Shown here: positions 27,369 to 35,807 of the stretch, in pieces
Numbering within the stretch: position 1 is the first letter of the stretch
Layout: the number at the start of each line of letters is the position of its first letter
NCBI GenBank assembly: GCA_902768435.1
Contig: CACXLJ010000012.1
Span: forward strand, 1-56,546
Length of the DNA stretch: 56,546 nt
Direction: 5' to 3'
Source of the DNA: an uncultured Bacteroidales bacterium
Lineage (GTDB): Bacteria > Bacteroidota > Bacteroidia > Bacteroidales > Muribaculaceae
Notes under the pieces: model-generated
What the model was told of the DNA's origin: nothing
The model's database searches: none
What the model saw: only the letters and a program-made list of their open reading frames with translations
Program-made: the position numbers and the translations under genes

Positions 27369-27417
27369 AACTGACAACTGCTAACTGACAACTGCTAACT
27401 GTTCACTGTTAACTGCT
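27369..27417. repeat. Heptamer tandem array (7 units, AACTGNY)
   Basis: Seven consecutive 7-bp units (AACTGAC, AACTGCT, AACTGAC, AACTGCT, AACTGTT, CACTGTT, AACTGCT) follow array 2 without a gap. It is a different period and sequence from the octamer arrays, and non-coding. Confidence 0.85.
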
Positions 27418-27422
27418 AACTT

Positions 27423-27453
27423 AAAACAAAGACGCCTTTGAGCAGGCGCCTTT
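27423..27453 (-). terminator. Terminator after rpoD
   Basis: On the minus strand AAAGGCGCC pairs with GGCGTCTTT (one G-U) around an 8-nt loop, followed by GTTTT. It lies 25 bp after the rpoD stop. Confidence 0.75.
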
Positions 27454-27478
27454 GTATTTGCTAGTTTCCACATGTCAT

Positions 27479-28336
27479 TTAGCCTAAGTAGGCTTTCAGC
27501 AACTTGCTTCGCTGACCTTTCAGACGGCGTATTGCCTTTTCCTTGATTTGGCGAACACGCTCACGAGTCAAGTCAAATTTCGCGCCTATCTCCTCGAGTG
27601 TCATCTCCTGACATCCAATGCCGAAGAACATCTTCAGGATGTCGCGCTCACGCGGATTCAGTTGTTCAAGAGCACGGTTCACTTCCTTTGACAGGGATTC
27701 CTGGTTCAGCGACGAGTCGGCCATGGGCGAGTCTTCATTCGGAAGCACATCGAGCAAGCTGTTGTCCTCACCGTCGACAAACGGTGCGTCAACACTCACA
27801 TGACGGCCCGAGACCTTCATCGTGTCAGCAATCTTTTCAACCGGAACATCGAGCTGTTCGGCCAATTCGGCTGCCGACGGACGGCGCTCATGTTCTTGCT
27901 CAAAACGCGACAGGGCCTTGCCTATCTTGTTCAACGAACCCACCTGATTCAGGGGCAGACGCACAATGCGGGACTGCTCGGCCAATGCCTGAAGAATTGA
28001 CTGGCGAATCCACCACACTGCGTAGGAGATAAACTTGAAACCACGCGTCTCATCGAATTTCTGGGCTGCCTTTATAAGGCCTAAATTACCTTCATCGATC
28101 AAGTCGGGAAGACTCAACCCTTGATTCTGGTACTGTTTTGCCACCGATACAACAAATCGAAGATTCGCGCTCACAAGTTTGTCGAGAGCAGCCTGATCAC
28201 CTTGTTTAATACGCTGAGCCAGTTCGACTTCCTCGTCAACGGTAATGAGGTCTTTACGACCTATTTCCTGCAAGTACTTGTCGAGTGATGCGCTCTCGCG
28301 ATTGGTGATCGATTTAGTAATCTTAAGTTGTCTCAT
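27479..28336 (-). CDS. rpoD: Primary RNA polymerase sigma factor (Bacteroidetes-type RpoD/SigA)
   Basis: This 285-residue sigma-70 factor directs housekeeping transcription. It lacks region 1.1 and the long non-conserved region and begins almost directly with region 1.2 ([12 protein letters not shown]), the compact form typical of Bacteroidota. Region 2 ([25 protein letters not shown] and [10 protein letters not shown]) supplies -10 recognition, region 3 starts near [11 protein letters not shown], and region 4 carries the helix-turn-helix [18 protein letters not shown]. This factor reads the TTG / TAnnTTTG promoters seen throughout this window. It is monocistronic. Confidence 0.96.
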   Translation of the reverse strand: MRQLKITKSITNRESASLDKYLQEIGRKDLITVDEEVELAQRIKQGDQAALDKLVSANLRFVVSVAKQYQNQGLSLPDLIDEGNLGLIKAAQKFDETRGFKFISYAVWWIRQSILQALAEQSRIVRLPLNQVGSLNKIGKALSRFEQEHERRPSAAELAEQLDVPVEKIADTMKVSGRHVSVDAPFVDGEDNSLLDVLPNEDSPMADSSLNQESLSKEVNRALEQLNPRERDILKMFFGIGCQEMTLEEIGAKFDLTRERVRQIKEKAIRRLKGQRSKLLKAYLG

Positions 28337-28360
28337 TTAGATAAGTAGAGTTTAAGCACG

Positions 28361-28391
28361 CAAAGTTACGAACATTTTTTTAATTGAACAA
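28361..28391 (-). promoter_or_regulatory. rpoD promoter
   Basis: The minus-strand TAACTTTG (28361-28368) has a TTG (28389-28391) 20 bp upstream, a full match to the Bacteroidetes consensus, 25 bp before ATG 28336. Confidence 0.8.
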
Positions 28392-28629
28392 AAATTAATC
28401 TCATTTTTCTCGGTTTTTTTCATAAAATCATTGTTTTTTCCTCACAATATAGGATTGCACTCAAAAAAATTCAAATGGGCTGGCAAAGATTTTTTTGCCA
28501 ACTCGTTACAATCTGTAAGTATAACAATAATCATGCCACTCTCAACCAGCTGATTTCAACCCAATTCAGTCGACAGAATCCATGTCATACAACATACCAT
28601 TTCGGCCAATCAACCCATTGCGATTATTT
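28392..28629. other. Non-coding spacer upstream of rpoD
   Basis: AT-rich DNA with no supported gene. A short open frame on the plus strand (28475-28729) has no start context or family and crosses a terminator, so it was not called. Confidence 0.5.
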
Positions 28630-28670
28630 AAAAAAAGCACAACTGCACCCCATCGAGGAGTGCAGTTGTG
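28630..28670 (-). terminator. Terminator after the Do-like protease gene
   Basis: On the minus strand CACAACTGCAC pairs with GTGCAGTTGTG around a 10-nt region, followed by a T-run (complement of the A-run at 28630-28636). It is a strong rho-independent structure 46 bp after the gene's stop. Confidence 0.88.
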
Positions 28671-28715
28671 TGTGGTATGAAAAAACAGTGCTTATTGTGT
28701 CTTTATTCTCGACAA

Positions 28716-30242
28716 TTATTCGTCGGTGAGGTCAACGGCGCAGTATTCCTTCTTGCCGGTGGGATAGATGCCGGTGATGAACATCACCTTGTCGGCGTCG
28801 GCCGAGCGCATAATCTCGTTATAGATGTCCTCCACATCTTCCTTGCTGTTCACAGGAGTGCCGTTGATGTTGGTAATAACCAGACCATTCTTGATACCGG
28901 CACGCTTGAATTTGCCGTCGACAATGCCGCTCACCTTCACGCCGCGCGAGATGTTCAGGTTGTCCTTCTCCTCGGCAGTGAGTTTCTGGAAAGCGCAGCC
29001 CAGCGAGGTGAAGTCGCTGCTCTTGGTGATCTTGGTCGTGCCCTGGTCGTTCTTGAAGGTCACTGTTGTGGAGCGCAGTTTGTTGTCGCGATAGTAACTG
29101 AGTGTAGCCTTGTCGCCAGGACGCAGCTTGTTCATTTCCTCCTGCATTTCGCCGCTGTTCTTCACGGGGGCACCATTGAGTTTCACAATCACATCGCCCT
29201 CTTGCAGGCCAGCCTCCTTGGCGGCACTCAGGTCGTTGACCTTGGCCACATAGATGCCTTCCTTAGTAGCGGTGATGCCGTGTTCCTTGGCGCTCTCGGC
29301 GTCGAGTTCCTTGTACTGGATACCCAGCACGGCGCGCTGCACGGTGCCATATTGCTTGATGTCGGTGATAATCTTCTTCACAATGTTGCTGGGCACGGCA
29401 AACGAAAGGCCTGCATAGTTGCCCGTCTGCGAGAAAATCATGGTGTTGATGCCAATGAGCTCGCCATCGGTGTTCACCAGGGCGCCGCCACTATTGCCAG
29501 GATTCACGGCAGCATCGTGCTGAATAAAGGTCTTGATGCCCACGCTCGAACTCTCGGCCACACCACGGCCCTTGGCACTGATGATGCCTGCCGTAACGGT
29601 AGAGTTCAGACCGAAGGGGTTACCCACGGCCAGCGCCCACTCGCCCACCTTCACATCGTCGCTGTTGGCAAAGGTAATGGGATAAAGATCGGTGGCCGAA
29701 ATCTTGATAAGCGCAAGGTCGGTGGCAGCATCGGTGCCTATCACGCGCGCGTTATATTCACTATTGTCGTTGAGCGTCACCGTGAGTTTTTCGGCTCCAT
29801 CCACCACATGGTTGTTGGTCACGATGTAGCCGTCGTCACTGATAATCACACCCGAACCCGAGCCACGAAGCTGCGGTTTCGACTCGCCTTTAGGCTGCTG
29901 TTGCTTGCGCTGCTGACCGCCATTGCCGCCCCAGCCGGGACCGAAGAAGAATTCAAACGGATCCCAGTCGTCGCTGCCACCAAAGAACTGCTGCTGGCGC
30001 GAGGTGCCATAGTTCTTGATGCTCACCACGCTGTTCACAGTGCTCTCGGCAGCACGGCTGAAGTCGGGATATGAGCGCAGCTGTCCAGGTTCACGATGAA
30101 CTGCGGTTTTCACAAAGTTCTCGATGGGTGCTGTGGCTTGACCCACATACAGGTCTTGATTCTCATCTTGAGCAGCAGCCGTTGTCATGCACAGCAGCAC
30201 GCCGCCTGTAATTGCAAGAATGTTCTTTTTAATCTGTTTCAT
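28716..30242 (-). CDS. Do-like periplasmic serine protease (HtrA/DegP family)
   Basis: This 508-residue protein is a periplasmic protease/chaperone for misfolded envelope proteins. The signal peptide ends TAAAQ near residue 25. The trypsin-like domain has the triad His135 (VTNNHVVDG), Asp165 (TDLALIK) and Ser241 (NPGNSGGALV). An insert of Gly/Gln/aromatic residues (about 80-125) corresponds to the LA loop. Two PDZ domains follow (about 285-375 and 395-490). It is single-gene, with its own promoter and terminator. DegP, DegQ and DegS homologues cannot be told apart by sequence alone, but two PDZ domains favour DegP/DegQ type. Confidence 0.94.
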   Translation of the reverse strand: MKQIKKNILAITGGVLLCMTTAAAQDENQDLYVGQATAPIENFVKTAVHREPGQLRSYPDFSRAAESTVNSVVSIKNYGTSRQQQFFGGSDDWDPFEFFFGPGWGGNGGQQRKQQQPKGESKPQLRGSGSGVIISDDGYIVTNNHVVDGAEKLTVTLNDNSEYNARVIGTDAATDLALIKISATDLYPITFANSDDVKVGEWALAVGNPFGLNSTVTAGIISAKGRGVAESSSVGIKTFIQHDAAVNPGNSGGALVNTDGELIGINTMIFSQTGNYAGLSFAVPSNIVKKIITDIKQYGTVQRAVLGIQYKELDAESAKEHGITATKEGIYVAKVNDLSAAKEAGLQEGDVIVKLNGAPVKNSGEMQEEMNKLRPGDKATLSYYRDNKLRSTTVTFKNDQGTTKITKSSDFTSLGCAFQKLTAEEKDNLNISRGVKVSGIVDGKFKRAGIKNGLVITNINGTPVNSKEDVEDIYNEIMRSADADKVMFITGIYPTGKKEYCAVDLTDE

Positions 30243-30314
30243 AATACTATAATGTTAAAATTTGAGTCTGTTTTAATATTTCAATCGTTAAAATTAACTT
30301 TTCAAACGACACCC

Positions 30315-30344
30315 CAAAAGTACATCATTATTTTGCAAAAACAA
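30315..30344 (-). promoter_or_regulatory. Promoter of the Do-like protease
   Basis: On the minus strand TACTTTTG (30315-30322) and TTG (30342-30344) are 19 bp apart. It lies about 75 bp before ATG 30242. Confidence 0.65.
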
Positions 30345-30387
30345 TAGCGCACACCTTCATTTTAAACTAATTTAATAGGATTTTTCC

Positions 30388-30511
30388 CACTTTTCATATT
30401 CTTTAAAAGTGCCACCAACGAAATAAACACTTTTGCACATTTCCACGACATGAAGCACGGCGGTGTCCTATTCATCGGCTTCACCTATTAAATAAAAAAC
30501 AATAAAAAGTG
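30388..30511. repeat. Repeated CACTTTT/AAAAGTG half-sites
   Basis: Four copies of one heptamer alternate in orientation: CACTTTT (30388), AAAAGTG (30405), CACTTTT (30428) and AAAAGTG (30505). They form possible inverted pairs in the long divergent region between the protease and the adhesin-type gene. No gene is supported in 30243-30809. A regulator-binding role is possible but unproven. Confidence 0.45.
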
Positions 30512-30685
30512 CCACTCAGGCAATCAAGAGAAAATGTTTTCATGCCAACCCGCGTGCCACACATTATCGTTCATACAAAAAAATGCATATTTATCATTTA
30601 TTTAATAATAAGGTGTCATTCAAGCAAAACAATTACAATAAATCAGAAATTTCTACGAAATAAATGTTTTTTTTGCAAATATTGT

Positions 30686-30715
30686 TTGCTAATCAAAAAA
30701 ATATTACTAAATTTG
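30686..30715 (+). promoter_or_regulatory. Promoter of the large FnIII surface protein
   Basis: TTG (30686-30688) and TAAATTTG (30708-30715) are spaced by 19 bp. The predicted 5' leader is about 90 nt before ATG 30810. Confidence 0.75.
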
Positions 30716-30809
30716 AAGGTGAAATTGATGACAATTACTTCTGTTGGACTTCTATTTGGCTTCTATTAGCGATTTATTAACATATTTATTCACTTAAAAA
30801 ATCAGACCT

Positions 30810-33800
30810 ATGAGACAAAAGTTACTGTTTACTCTTGTTGCTCTGGCTTTAGGGGCTTTCTCGTCCTTGAATGCTCAGAACAGCCTGACAGTGTATGATG
30901 GCGGAGCCACAAGTGCTTACGTCCCTGTCTATGGATTCTATGCTGATGCCTACCAAAAGGTAGATATGATCATGCCGGCGGCAGACCTCAGCGAGATGGA
31001 AGGTGGTACGATTACCAACATCACTTGGTATCTTGCCACGCCTGCCGAAGCAGTCTGGGGTGGTAACTTCCAGATTTACCTCAAAGAAGTGGCCGAGACA
31101 ACTCCCACAGCCTATGCCGACGTGACAGACGCCACACTCGTCTATGAGGGTCCCCTCGATGGCACAGCCGAGAAACTGAGCATCGAGTTCACTACTCCTT
31201 ACACCTATCAAGGTGGCAATCTGCTCATTGCTGTTCGTCAAACCGAAAAGGGTACCTACAAGAGTGCCACTTTCAAAGGCTCAGAAGTTGCTGGCGCTGC
31301 CCTGCAAGGTTACAGCTACAGCTCTCTTGATGCTGCCAACATGAACGTGCGCGACTTCCTGCCCCACACCATGTTTGACTTCACTCCGGGCAGCGGTGTT
31401 GTTTACTACAAGCCCAAGAACCTGCAGGTGACCAACATTGGCACCGACGCTGCCACACTCACTTGGGAGCCCGGTAGCACCGAGACCTCTTGGAACATCG
31501 AGTGCAAGAAGGCTGCCGATGCAGAGTGGACCGCTGTGGGTGCAGCTACTGCCACAACCTACACCCTGGAAGACCTCGACAAAGGCACACCCTACAATGT
31601 GCGCATCCAGGCCGACTACGGCGAGGGCAACCTGAGTGGCTGGGTCGAGACCTCGTTCACCACACTGGCTTGTGAAGAAAGCGATATGGGCGAAGTTGAG
31701 TACACACTCACCGACACCTATGGCGACGGCTGGAATGGCAGCGGCAAACTGCAGATTTGCCTCGCCGGTACCAATACCGTGGTTCAAGAACTTGCTTTAC
31801 CCTCAGGCAAGAGTGCTGAAGGCACTTTCAAACTATGCTACGGCGTTGACTACGACCTGAATTGGGTGGGTGGCACTTACACCTATGAGAATGGCTTTGT
31901 GCTCACCGGTCCTGAGGGTGAAACCATCTATGAATTTGCCGGTACCGGTTCAAGCAGTGGTCCAACTCTGACGCCCGGAACTCTCGTTACCTTCCAGATT
32001 CACATGAACACTTGCCCGCGTCCCACCGATGTTGTAGCAAGCAATGTTACTTATAACAGCGCTACCATCAGCTGGACTCCCGGCAACGAAGAGCAAGACC
32101 TGTTTGAGGTAGCCTACGGCGCCAAGGGCTTCGATCCCGAGACTGCAACTCCCGTTCAGGCCAACGCTGCTACTATCAACCTCACCGAGTTGGCCGAAAA
32201 TGCCGCTTACGATGTGTATGTTCGCAGCATCTGCACCGCCGACGATCACAGCCGCTGGAGCAATGTGTTCACATTCACCACTCCGTTGCGCTTCCCCTTG
32301 CCCGTTGATCTTGAAATCAACAACATCACCGCCAAGAGCGCTAACGCTACTTGGGGTGGCGATGCTCAGGCTTACAACTTCCGCTATCGTCCCAAGACTG
32401 GTCTTGACGAAAACTTCGAGTACAACGGCGACGAGCTTCCTGCTGGATGGGTTCCTGCTAACCTCACCAACAAAGATGCTGATGGCGACGGACACTCATG
32501 GCAAGTTCTTAAGATTACAGACTGGAACTTGAGTGGTACTACACTTACCGCTGCTGATGGTGACTACTGCATCGTATCAGAGTCAAAAACAATTGAAGGT
32601 AGCACTGCAGTAACTGGTGACAACTGGCTTATCAGCTCGGAGGTTGATTTGGGTGGAACTCTTGAGGTTTCGTCTGCTGACCTCGGCGCTAACTATGCTG
32701 AGAGTTTCAGCGTAATGGTTTCTACAACTGGCACCGCTCCTGAAGACTTCGTTTCACTTGGAACAGTGAATACTCCTGGCGAGTTGAACACATGGTTGAA
32801 GTCTGAGTTTGACCTGAGTGCTTACGAGGGACAGACTGGCTATGTAGCCATCCGTCACCAGCCAAATGGCAGCACAGGTTACATCCTCATGATCGACGCA
32901 CTCAAGATCGTTTCTGAGTCAGCTGGCGCTGAGTGGATTTATGTTAACAACGTTAATCCTCCTGTTGCAATGGAAGGCTTGACTCCTGGTACAACTTATG
33001 AGGCTCAGGTACAGGGTGTCTTTGACGAAGGCAACTCAATGTGGACCGATGTCGTCAACTTCACCACACTGGCCGCCAACGCAGTGCCCGAGAACCTCAC
33101 CATCACTGAAGTGACCGCAACTTCGGCCACAGCCGAGTGGAGTGGATCGCAAGACACTTACAACCTGCGCTACCGCACAGCTGCTGTCTTGAATGGTATT
33201 ATCGAAGACTTCACCGGTTATGAAACAGGTGCTACGCCCACCGGCTGGACCCTCATCGACGCCGATGGCGACGGACAGAACTGGTATGTATGGAATCTCA
33301 CACTTGATGATGGTACTGTACAGACCACATTCTCTTCTAACAGCTACATCAACCAGGTGGGCGCTCTGACTCCCGACAACTGGGCAATCACTCCGCAACG
33401 CAAGCTCGGTACTCAAGTGAGCTTCGATGCATGGGGACAGGATCCCAGCTATGCTGCCGAACACTTCCAGGTTTACGTAAGCACTACTGGCACCGAAATT
33501 GCCGACTTCACTCCCATCTCGGATGAAATCGTTGCAACCGGCGCTCAGACCAAATACACCTTCGACCTTGGCGAGAATGCCGGCAAGATGGGTTACATCG
33601 CAATCCGTCACTTCAATGTGACCGACCAGTACATCCTCAATGTCAAGAACTTCTACATGGATGGTGAAGGTGATGTTCCTGCAGGCGAATGGATTGTGCT
33701 CGAGAATGTAACCTCGCCCACAGTTATCACCACTCTGAAGCCCGAAACTACCTATGAGGCACAAGTTCAGGGTATTGTGAACCGTGAACTCACCGAGTGG

Positions 33801-34370
33801 ACTCCCAGCGTGTTCTTCACCACAACCGAAGGCTCGGAAGAAACCATCTACTACATCACCGGCGGCTTCAACAATTGGGAAGCAACCAACCCCGTTGAAC
33901 TCACCGAGGAAGGCTACACCTTCACCGCTGTTGATAACGGAGGTGAGTTTGACCTCGACTTCAAGCTTCTCACCGCTGGCGAGAACGACTGGATCTGGAT
34001 TGGCGGTATCGACGAAGAGGGTGTACACTACTTTGCTGTTACCGAAGAACTGATGACAAGCGGCACCGAGATTACTCTCTATGACGACGGTGAAAACTTC
34101 CGTCTGCCCGAGGCCGGCACTTACACCGTTAAACTGGTGAGAGACGCCGAGGCTACTCCCGCAAAGGGCATGATTGAAGGCGTGAGAATCGTGGTGACAA
34201 AAGAAGAATCTCCTTCAACCGGTGTTAACGACATCAACGGCAAGGCCGTGGCCAATGTGAAGTATGTGAACATGGCTGGTGTTGAGAGCGACAAGCCCTT
34301 CGACGGCGTGAACATCGTGGTTACCACCTACACCGATGGTACCAAGGCTGCTGCCAAAGTTATCAAATAA
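30810..34370 (+). CDS. Large secreted multidomain protein with FnIII, anchor-J-type and SusE/F-like domains
   Basis: This 1186-residue protein has a signal peptide ending SLNAQ. Fibronectin type III modules recur (PKNLQVTNIGTDAATLTWEPG..., PTDVVASNVTYNSATISWTPG..., PVDLEINNITAKSANATWGG..., PENLTITEVTATSATAEWSG...). Two long inserts resemble choice-of-anchor-J domains (GWVPANLTNKDADGDGHSW... and GWTLIDADGDGQNW...). Near the C-terminus is a SusE/SusF-like starch-binding fold (YYITGGFNNWEATNPVEL). The end, VKYVNMAG...GVNIVVTTYTDGTK, resembles type A C-terminal sorting tails of Bacteroidota. A surface glycan-binding or adhesive role is likely but the ligand is unknown. Third-position base use shifts to A/T in the stretch 32440-33050. 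Confidence 0.82.
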   Translation: MRQKLLFTLVALALGAFSSLNAQNSLTVYDGGATSAYVPVYGFYADAYQKVDMIMPAADLSEMEGGTITNITWYLATPAEAVWGGNFQIYLKEVAETTPTAYADVTDATLVYEGPLDGTAEKLSIEFTTPYTYQGGNLLIAVRQTEKGTYKSATFKGSEVAGAALQGYSYSSLDAANMNVRDFLPHTMFDFTPGSGVVYYKPKNLQVTNIGTDAATLTWEPGSTETSWNIECKKAADAEWTAVGAATATTYTLEDLDKGTPYNVRIQADYGEGNLSGWVETSFTTLACEESDMGEVEYTLTDTYGDGWNGSGKLQICLAGTNTVVQELALPSGKSAEGTFKLCYGVDYDLNWVGGTYTYENGFVLTGPEGETIYEFAGTGSSSGPTLTPGTLVTFQIHMNTCPRPTDVVASNVTYNSATISWTPGNEEQDLFEVAYGAKGFDPETATPVQANAATINLTELAENAAYDVYVRSICTADDHSRWSNVFTFTTPLRFPLPVDLEINNITAKSANATWGGDAQAYNFRYRPKTGLDENFEYNGDELPAGWVPANLTNKDADGDGHSWQVLKITDWNLSGTTLTAADGDYCIVSESKTIEGSTAVTGDNWLISSEVDLGGTLEVSSADLGANYAESFSVMVSTTGTAPEDFVSLGTVNTPGELNTWLKSEFDLSAYEGQTGYVAIRHQPNGSTGYILMIDALKIVSESAGAEWIYVNNVNPPVAMEGLTPGTTYEAQVQGVFDEGNSMWTDVVNFTTLAANAVPENLTITEVTATSATAEWSGSQDTYNLRYRTAAVLNGIIEDFTGYETGATPTGWTLIDADGDGQNWYVWNLTLDDGTVQTTFSSNSYINQVGALTPDNWAITPQRKLGTQVSFDAWGQDPSYAAEHFQVYVSTTGTEIADFTPISDEIVATGAQTKYTFDLGENAGKMGYIAIRHFNVTDQYILNVKNFYMDGEGDVPAGEWIVLENVTSPTVITTLKPETTYEAQVQGIVNRELTEWTPSVFFTTTEGSEETIYYITGGFNNWEATNPVELTEEGYTFTAVDNGGEFDLDFKLLTAGENDWIWIGGIDEEGVHYFAVTEELMTSGTEITLYDDGENFRLPEAGTYTVKLVRDAEATPAKGMIEGVRIVVTKEESPSTGVNDINGKAVANVKYVNMAGVESDKPFDGVNIVVTTYTDGTKAAAKVIK

Positions 34371-34396
34371 GAAATCTCTTTTTGAATAACTCCAAT

Positions 34397-34431
34397 AAAA
34401 AAACTCTCGCCGATTTGGCGAGAGTTTTTTT
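34397..34431. terminator. Bidirectional terminator
   Basis: A perfect 8-bp GC-rich stem (CTCTCGCC / GGCGAGAG), extended by an A7/T7 pair, encloses a 5-nt loop. It serves both the FnIII protein gene and the convergent efflux operon. Confidence 0.92.
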
Positions 34432-34461
34432 GTGCTGTTTTATTGCAGCTACAAGGCAAAA

Positions 34462-35802
34462 CTACTGCCCAACTGCCAGGCGATACTCGAGCAGTTTGTT
34501 CTGGTAGGCAGCAAAGGCATCGGTGCGCTGGTCGCATGCCTGCTGATAGAGCATCTGCGCTTCGAGCAGGTCCGACATCTTGCTAATGCCCGCGTGGTAA
34601 TAGTCCTGATTGAGCCTCAGGTTCTCGGAGGCCTGCTCAATGCTGAGCTGAGCCAACTGCAACTGGCTGTACGACTCTTCCACGCCATTCCATGCGTTCT
34701 GCATGCCTATCATGAGCAACTGGGTGTTGTCAGCCAGCTGTTCCTGAGCCTTGCGGTGTGCAATCTTGCTGCGGCTGATGGCATGCGAACCGCCCCACCA
34801 GTCGCTGATGGGAATGCTCACTGTGGCAAACACCATGCCAAACGAGTGGTCTTTCTCCAGCAGATTGTGGTAATTATATCCTGCTCCCACTGCAACCGAT
34901 GGCAGGTTCTTGCCAACGGCCATCTTCTCTTGCAAGGCTGTGGCTTCGACCTGCTTGCCCAGCAACTGATACTCGGCCGTGTTCAGCACGGCCAGGTCGT
35001 GGTTCTGGCGCAAAGCCTTGGGCGGAATCACCTCGGCATTGTAGCTGATGGCAAAGGTGGTGTCGCGCAACCCGCAGTACTGGCTGAGCAGCATGCGCAC
35101 CAGCGACAGGCCGTTCTGCAGTTTCAGCTTCTGACTCGCCACCTCATTCTGGCGCAGTTGCACCTGGAGCAAGTCGTTGCGCATCGCTACACCTGCCTTC
35201 ACCGCAACATCCACATCATTGCGAATGCCCTGCAACAAGTTTTCGACCGCTTCTACCGTCTTCATCTTCTCTTGCAGCGATGCCAGTTGCCAAAAGTATT
35301 GTTCTGCCGTTTTCTCCACCTCGTTCTCCGAGAGCTTGAGCCGCAGCCTGCTCACATCCTCGCCCACTTTGGCAAGGCGGTTGCCATTCACAATCTGACC
35401 GCCGGCAAACACGGGCTGCACTGCCATCACCGAGGCAATAGAGCCTTTCTTCATCATCGACACATCGATGGGATTGGCAAGCGACGCCAGCGCTTCGGGC
35501 GGAACAATCTGCGTCAGCATCATGCTTAACTCACTGGGGATGACCTGCGAAGGGTCAATCGAAATCTGGGCCATGCCTTTATTGGCCTTGAACCACAGAC
35601 CTGTGGCACTCACATTGGGAAAATATTTGGTAAACGCCTCTTTACGCTGCTGCTGAGCTGCCTCCACATCGTAGCGGGCCGTGCGCAAGGCTATGTTGTG
35701 GCTCCGGGCCGAGTCAAGGATCTGTGCAAGGTCGTAGGTCCCTCCTGCCTGGCTCAGCGTGAAACTGGCTGCACACAACGCCAGTAATATCAATCTTTTC
35801 AT
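34462..35802 (-). CDS. TolC family outer-membrane efflux channel, pump 2
   Basis: This 446-residue outer-membrane factor has a signal peptide (about 19 residues, no lipobox). The two-fold repeated helical architecture is visible as YDLAQILDSARSHNIALRTARYDVEAAQQQRKEAFTKYFPNVSATG in the first half and QHDLAVLNTAEYQLLGKQVEATALQEKMAVGKNLPSVAVGAGY-like sequence in the second. It is the third gene of the operon MFP-RND-OMF, 5 bp after the permease, and is the outer-membrane duct. Confidence 0.93.
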   Translation of the reverse strand: MKRLILLALCAASFTLSQAGGTYDLAQILDSARSHNIALRTARYDVEAAQQQRKEAFTKYFPNVSATGLWFKANKGMAQISIDPSQVIPSELSMMLTQIVPPEALASLANPIDVSMMKKGSIASVMAVQPVFAGGQIVNGNRLAKVGEDVSRLRLKLSENEVEKTAEQYFWQLASLQEKMKTVEAVENLLQGIRNDVDVAVKAGVAMRNDLLQVQLRQNEVASQKLKLQNGLSLVRMLLSQYCGLRDTTFAISYNAEVIPPKALRQNHDLAVLNTAEYQLLGKQVEATALQEKMAVGKNLPSVAVGAGYNYHNLLEKDHSFGMVFATVSIPISDWWGGSHAISRSKIAHRKAQEQLADNTQLLMIGMQNAWNGVEESYSQLQLAQLSIEQASENLRLNQDYYHAGISKMSDLLEAQMLYQQACDQRTDAFAAYQNKLLEYRLAVGQ

Positions 35803-35807
35803 ATATC

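Noticed and set aside
28475..28729. Small plus-strand gene between rpoD and the protease
   Set aside because: It has no recognisable family or start context, and it runs through the terminator of the convergent gene.
30243..30785. Short open frames upstream of the FnIII protein
   Set aside because: They are AT-rich with no conserved features, and they overlap promoter elements.
34397..34431. Inverted repeat as an insertion-sequence end
   Set aside because: It has the stem, loop and homopolymer tracts of a bidirectional terminator between convergent genes.
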